NCBI GenBank assembly: GCA_021806295.1
Contig: JAJZXS010000044.1
Span: forward strand, 1-64,000
DNA from: Thermoplasmata archaeon
Lineage (GTDB): Archaea > Thermoplasmatota > Thermoplasmata > Thermoplasmatales > Thermoplasmataceae
DNA: 64,000 nucleotides
Direction of reading: 5' to 3'
Below, piece by piece: positions 59,997 through 64,000 of the stretch. Numbering within the stretch: position 1 is the first letter of the stretch; each line of letters opens with the position of its first letter. The notes under the pieces were generated by a model. It was not told the DNA's origin, searched no databases, and was given only the letters and a program-made list of their open reading frames with translations. The position numbers and the translations under genes are program-made.

Positions 59997-62220
59997 ACTT
60001 CATATTGGGGCAGAACTTCCATTTGCGTTTCCCGTTTACCATGATCAGCAGGGGGGCATTGCAGTAGGGGCACGTTTCTCCTGTGCTCATTATTACCCCT
60101 TTCTGTGGGAGCGGATATGTAACAGTGCATTTTGGATAATTTGAGCACCCCAGGAATCTTTTGCCGTACCGTGACTGCCTGATGATAAGGTCTCCGCCGT
60201 CAGAGGGGCATTTTCCCACTGTTATCTTTTTCTGGTTGTACTCGCATTTTGGGTCTATGCACCTATACTCTGGAGATTGCCCCTTTCTGATTATCTTTAT
60301 AATTGGCAGTGAGCATACATCACACTTTTTATCGGCCATCTGTATCAGGCCGGTTGCGCTTATGTTAAAGTTTATCCTGCAATTTTCATTGGAACATTTA
60401 ATTTTGTAAAAATTCCTGTATTTTATCAGGGATATGTCCCCGCCATCCAGTGGGCATTTACCGATTACATCCCCCTTGTTGGCATATGACGTTATGGTTT
60501 CTTTTATTTCATCACGGTTTATCCTGAAACCTTTTAGCGCGTCATGAAGCATCTGCCTGGACTCATTTACAACGTCATCAATCCTTTTTTTGTTTTCTGC
60601 TATTTTATCCATTTCTGCTTCCAGGGCTGCAGTCATATCTGGCTTTGCTATATCTGAGTCTATAACAGTTATGGATTTTATGAATCCTATCCCAAGCGGG
60701 GTGGGTTTCAATGGATTTCCAGTTGCAAAATTTCTATCATTAAGTTTCTGTATAATATCGTGCCTGGTACTTTTTGTGCCGAGATTCAGTGATTCCATAA
60801 TTTTAAGAAGGGATGCCACATCATATCTTCGGGGCGGTTCCGTATATTTCTCTTCCATATCCCATTTCTTTCCCATAACAGTCTCTCCAACAACCAGTTC
60901 TGGCAGGCTGGTTTCTCTGAGTTTTCTGTACTTGTATATGTCGAACCACCCATTATCAAGGATTTTTTCACCGGAAGATTTGAAATTGTAGCCGTCGATA
61001 TCTATCTCTGCATCAGACTTTTCTATCAGTGCATTCTTATAAAGTGTGGCAAGGAATCTCCTGACTATCAATTCATAAACATTTTTGTATGCTCCGGTAA
61101 GGGCTTTCTTTGGATATGATACAGGATATATAGGTGGGTGGTCAGTGGTTTCAATCTTTCCCCTGGATGGATACATCTTCTCCTGGGAAAGAACCATCTT
61201 TGCCTCCCCATCGAATTCTGTCCCCTCAAATTTTTTCACAATGCTTTTCAGGGGTATTGACCGCTGGTAAACAGTGTTATCTGTCCTTGGATAGCTTATG
61301 AGTCCACTCATGTATAGCTTTTCAGCAATTTTCATGGCGTTTGAAGGTGTAACACCTATTCTGGATGCCTCCCTCAAGAAATCCGTTGTGCTGAATGGGG
61401 GTGGCCTGTATACTTCCTTTTTCTCGCTCTTATATGATTTTACTGTTCCATTTTTGCCATTTATGGCATTGAATATTTTATTTGCTTCTTCCTCATCCTT
61501 TATGTTTTCTTCATATGTACCTGGAAAATCTATACCCTTGTTGAACGTTACAGTTATAACAAAATATTTCTCAGGTACAAAATTCGAGATTTCCTCCTCA
61601 CGGTTTACCAGAATCGCAAGGGTAGGGGTCTGCACACGGCCTACTGATATAAAGTCCTTCCACAGGCGATTGCTTGTTACCGAAAAAAATCTGGTGAGTA
61701 CGGCTCCCCAGAGCAGGTCAATCTCCTCCCTGGCCTTTGCCGAATCAGCCAGACCGTAATTCACATCCAGTAAATTGTCGAATGCGTCCTTTACCTCCTG
61801 CGCTGTCAGGGCGCTGAACTTTGCCCTTTTAATCTTTGTATAGCCAGGTTCTATGAATTTCAGGGCCTCCACACCGATTAGTTCTCCCTCTCTATCATAA
61901 TCCGTGGCGATTATAATGTTATCTATGCCTGAAAATGATTTTAAAGCCGAAGAGGCCCGCTGGTTTGTGACCTTGTATATTATGCTGGAATCAATGAGCC
62001 GGTCCAGGTCTGATTTTGCCCAGTCCTTGAATTCCTCCGGAAAATCTGCCCCCAGTATATGCCCGCTCAGTGATACCATTATGTTCTGTTCGTTATTTCT
62101 TTCAAATTCTATGTAGCTTATATTTTTAACCTTCTTCTGCCTGGATGTTTTATCAGAAAGTATGTAGGAAATTCTTCTACCTGCATCCATCTTCTCTGCA
62201 ATAATCAAATTGAGTACCAA
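59941..62220 (-). CDS. topA: DNA topoisomerase I (type IA) with C-terminal zinc-ribbon repeats
   Basis: Toprim IIATDYDREGELIG; SVGRVQTPTLAIL; GLISYPRTDNTVY; C-terminal CxxC pairs (CDVC, CSNYPKC, CPYC). Confidence 0.96.
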   Translation of the reverse strand: MVLNLIIAEKMDAGRRISYILSDKTSRQKKVKNISYIEFERNNEQNIMVSLSGHILGADFPEEFKDWAKSDLDRLIDSSIIYKVTNQRASSALKSFSGIDNIIIATDYDREGELIGVEALKFIEPGYTKIKRAKFSALTAQEVKDAFDNLLDVNYGLADSAKAREEIDLLWGAVLTRFFSVTSNRLWKDFISVGRVQTPTLAILVNREEEISNFVPEKYFVITVTFNKGIDFPGTYEENIKDEEEANKIFNAINGKNGTVKSYKSEKKEVYRPPPFSTTDFLREASRIGVTPSNAMKIAEKLYMSGLISYPRTDNTVYQRSIPLKSIVKKFEGTEFDGEAKMVLSQEKMYPSRGKIETTDHPPIYPVSYPKKALTGAYKNVYELIVRRFLATLYKNALIEKSDAEIDIDGYNFKSSGEKILDNGWFDIYKYRKLRETSLPELVVGETVMGKKWDMEEKYTEPPRRYDVASLLKIMESLNLGTKSTRHDIIQKLNDRNFATGNPLKPTPLGIGFIKSITVIDSDIAKPDMTAALEAEMDKIAENKKRIDDVVNESRQMLHDALKGFRINRDEIKETITSYANKGDVIGKCPLDGGDISLIKYRNFYKIKCSNENCRINFNISATGLIQMADKKCDVCSLPIIKIIRKGQSPEYRCIDPKCEYNQKKITVGKCPSDGGDLIIRQSRYGKRFLGCSNYPKCTVTYPLPQKGVIMSTGETCPYCNAPLLIMVNGKRKWKFCPNMKCEYNGKDKSEKSEQKNKQ

Positions 62221-62344
62221 AGTAATCTACTAACAATTAACAATACTAAATAAATATTTTCAATGGTATCTGACTTTTGTTCAATTCACAAATTAAAAAA
62301 AATTTAAGCAACCTTTAAATATACCATTTGACTATATATTATAT

Positions 62345-62620
62345 ATGACAGAAGTAATTGTTATACATAAATGGAAAGATGAGCAGAAAAACGATGTAAT
62401 GAAATTTGCAACCACAATAATGGATATGGCAAAATCAAAGAAATTGCCTGCAGGACTGAAACTGGAAGAGTTATTCCTTGGGCAGAAAGAAAATGAGGCA
62501 GTTTGCAGATGGGATGTTGATACACTTGACCATCTGATGGAAACCGCAAAATCAATGAAGCCAACATGGGACATACAGGCCATAGAAGTGGACCAGAAAT
62601 TCAAGAAAGGATTGTTCTAA
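62345..62620 (+). CDS. Small conserved hypothetical protein
   Basis: 91 aa MTEVIVIHKWKDEQKNDVMKFATTIMDMAKSKKLPAG... Confidence 0.65.
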   Translation: MTEVIVIHKWKDEQKNDVMKFATTIMDMAKSKKLPAGLKLEELFLGQKENEAVCRWDVDTLDHLMETAKSMKPTWDIQAIEVDQKFKKGLF

Positions 62621-63018
62621 GTTTTTTTGTGCTTTTTTGGAGGTATGCCCAGATGTGTGGCATATTCCTCAATTTTTTGTATCTGTTCCTTATGAAGACC
62701 GAAAAATATACCTTTTCCTTTTCCACGAACATATAATTTTCCTTTGAGATTTATAAGATTGCCAAGAACTTTGCTTACAATAATCAGTTCATGTCCTTTT
62801 ACTGGGATCTTTACTTTATCTGAATTCCATACAACTTCAGGAAAATCACTGTGTCTTGGTGGCAGTATTTTATTGAATTTTCTATCCTCCACATCTATAT
62901 GTGTAACTCTTGCCCTGCCATGACCCTTTACATGTATGAATATAACCGCATTTTCCATTTTTGTCCCGTCCAGAAATATGTCTGCAGGGACCATGATTTT
63001 ACCAGGCATCCTATTCAA
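62617..63018 (-). CDS. Conserved hypothetical protein
   Basis: 133 aa basic, mixed alpha/beta-looking ORF. Confidence 0.65.
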   Translation of the reverse strand: MNRMPGKIMVPADIFLDGTKMENAVIFIHVKGHGRARVTHIDVEDRKFNKILPPRHSDFPEVVWNSDKVKIPVKGHELIIVSKVLGNLINLKGKLYVRGKGKGIFFGLHKEQIQKIEEYATHLGIPPKKHKKT

Positions 63019-63115
63019 GGAATACCATGATAATATTTAAACCGCAGTCGTAGGTTTGTTCTTACAGGTGGAGCAGAAAAAAAGGTTATTATATTATTAA
63101 ATACTTATCCAGTAA

Positions 63116-63187
63116 GGGCTCGTAGTCTAGTGGTTATGATACCGCCCTTACAAGGCGGTGGTCACCGGTTCAAATCCGGTCGGGCCC
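63116..63187 (+). tRNA. tRNA-Val (anticodon TAC)
   Basis: Acceptor GGGCTCG/CGGGCCC, anticodon arm CCGCC-CTTACAA-GGCGG, T arm ACCGG-TTCAAAT-CCGGT. Confidence 0.96.
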
Positions 63188-63505
63188 ATTTACAGTTATC
63201 ATTGAGTCTTATTTTTAATGAATAGGCAGGCAGTAAATTATTATTTTAATCGAATAATTATCCCTTTTCATTTTTAATTTCCACACCGGGATATAAGGAT
63301 AGGGCAACATAATCTACCCTATTTCAACTACGTATGCAAGGTCAAAAATAAAGAGATAATTGGCCCCATCTTTTGCTAAAAGCCATAATATTCATGACTA
63401 ACAAGACCATGGAAACAATTGTGACCAATATTATATGATAAATATATTCACCAAAACTCAATTTTTTGCCCTCAACAATGTCATTGAATTATTATATTCT
63501 TAAAC

Positions 63506-63730
63506 CTATCCTTTGTTGGCTTTGCCTTTCTTGACTTTGTATATCCAGCCAACAATGAGAAAAATTAGAGACAATAAAAATAGTGACTTTCCAATATTGA
63601 AGATGTTTGATGTGCTATCTGTGTACACACCAGAGTAATATAAATATAACCCAATCGATACTATAAGAAGAGAAAGTATACCTATATACATCGCGACGGT
63701 CATGATCCTGTTTACAGTGTATAGCAGCAT
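63506..63730 (-). CDS. Small membrane protein
   Basis: 74 aa, two hydrophobic segments. Confidence 0.5.
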   Translation of the reverse strand: MLLYTVNRIMTVAMYIGILSLLIVSIGLYLYYSGVYTDSTSNIFNIGKSLFLLSLIFLIVGWIYKVKKGKANKG

Positions 63731-63738
63731 GATCTTCC

Positions 63739-63978
63739 CTATCTGTCCGTATGTCTATCCAATAAAACCATTCTTGATTTCTGCCCCTTTGATTCATCAA
63801 GTTCTGGCATTAAACACTTACAGGAATCCCTTTTGCAGTCAATGGTTATAAGATGACCTGCAGGCCAGTGTGGGACATGATATAGATTAGCCCGGGTTAT
63901 GTGATGCTTCCATTGACCTTCAAAGAAAACAATTTCATGACCGCAATTTTTACAGATGCCAAAATTTAAAGTCACCAT
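63739..63978 (-). CDS. Small Cys/His-containing protein (possible zinc ribbon)
   Basis: 79 aa: CKNCGHEIVFFEGQWKHH...DCKRDSCKCLMPEL. Confidence 0.55.
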   Translation of the reverse strand: MVTLNFGICKNCGHEIVFFEGQWKHHITRANLYHVPHWPAGHLITIDCKRDSCKCLMPELDESKGQKSRMVLLDRHTDR

Positions 63979-64000
63979 ATATTCTAAATAAGAATATATA

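Noticed and set aside
63342-63480. Short minus-strand hydrophobic reading frame (DIVEGKKLSFGEYIYHIILVTIVSMVLLVMNIMAFSKRWGQLSLYF)
   Set aside because: No ATG at the start and two stop codons immediately upstream; insufficient support for a gene.
1-64000. CRISPR arrays, toxin-antitoxin pairs or known defence islands
   Set aside because: No regularly spaced repeats and no cas genes seen. No convincing toxin-antitoxin pair was recognised among the small ORFs.

Overview
This ~64 kb window looks like a chromosomal segment of a Thermoplasmatales archaeon (Ferroplasma-like by inference; this rests on gene families, base composition and codon style, not on a search). It is densely coded and mostly housekeeping: nth, carAB, purKE, purH, moaA/moaD, surE, a 2-oxoacid:ferredoxin oxidoreductase, a site-2 protease, rqcH, PGI/PMI, radB, fen1, tyrS, endonuclease IV, UbiD-like, SAM synthetase, a presenilin-like protease and topA. 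RNA genes visible are an SRP (7S) RNA, tRNA-Thr(CGT), tRNA-Val(TAC) and an unusual tRNA-Leu whose anticodon reads AAG. A formate dehydrogenase/molybdenum-cofactor locus lies at about 45.2-55.7 kb. A gene-poor ~1 kb patch at 41.5-42.5 kb holds decayed fragments, one resembling a TnpB N-terminus. The most interesting signals are: (1) an acetate-transporter-like gene beside the formate dehydrogenase, split by one in-frame TGA; (2) a hypothetical gene with an in-frame TAG followed by 31 sense codons; (3) the tRNA-Leu(AAG) with a disrupted 10-25 pair; (4) a perfect 8+8 bp inverted repeat abutting a MarR start codon; (5) a possible small RNA unit at ~37.75-37.88 kb with TATA-like box, 12-bp palindrome and 9-bp-stem hairpin; (6) a DUF1015 gene that takes its stop codon from the tRNA-Thr gene. 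I saw no CRISPR array, intact mobile element, or clear undescribed multi-gene defence system.
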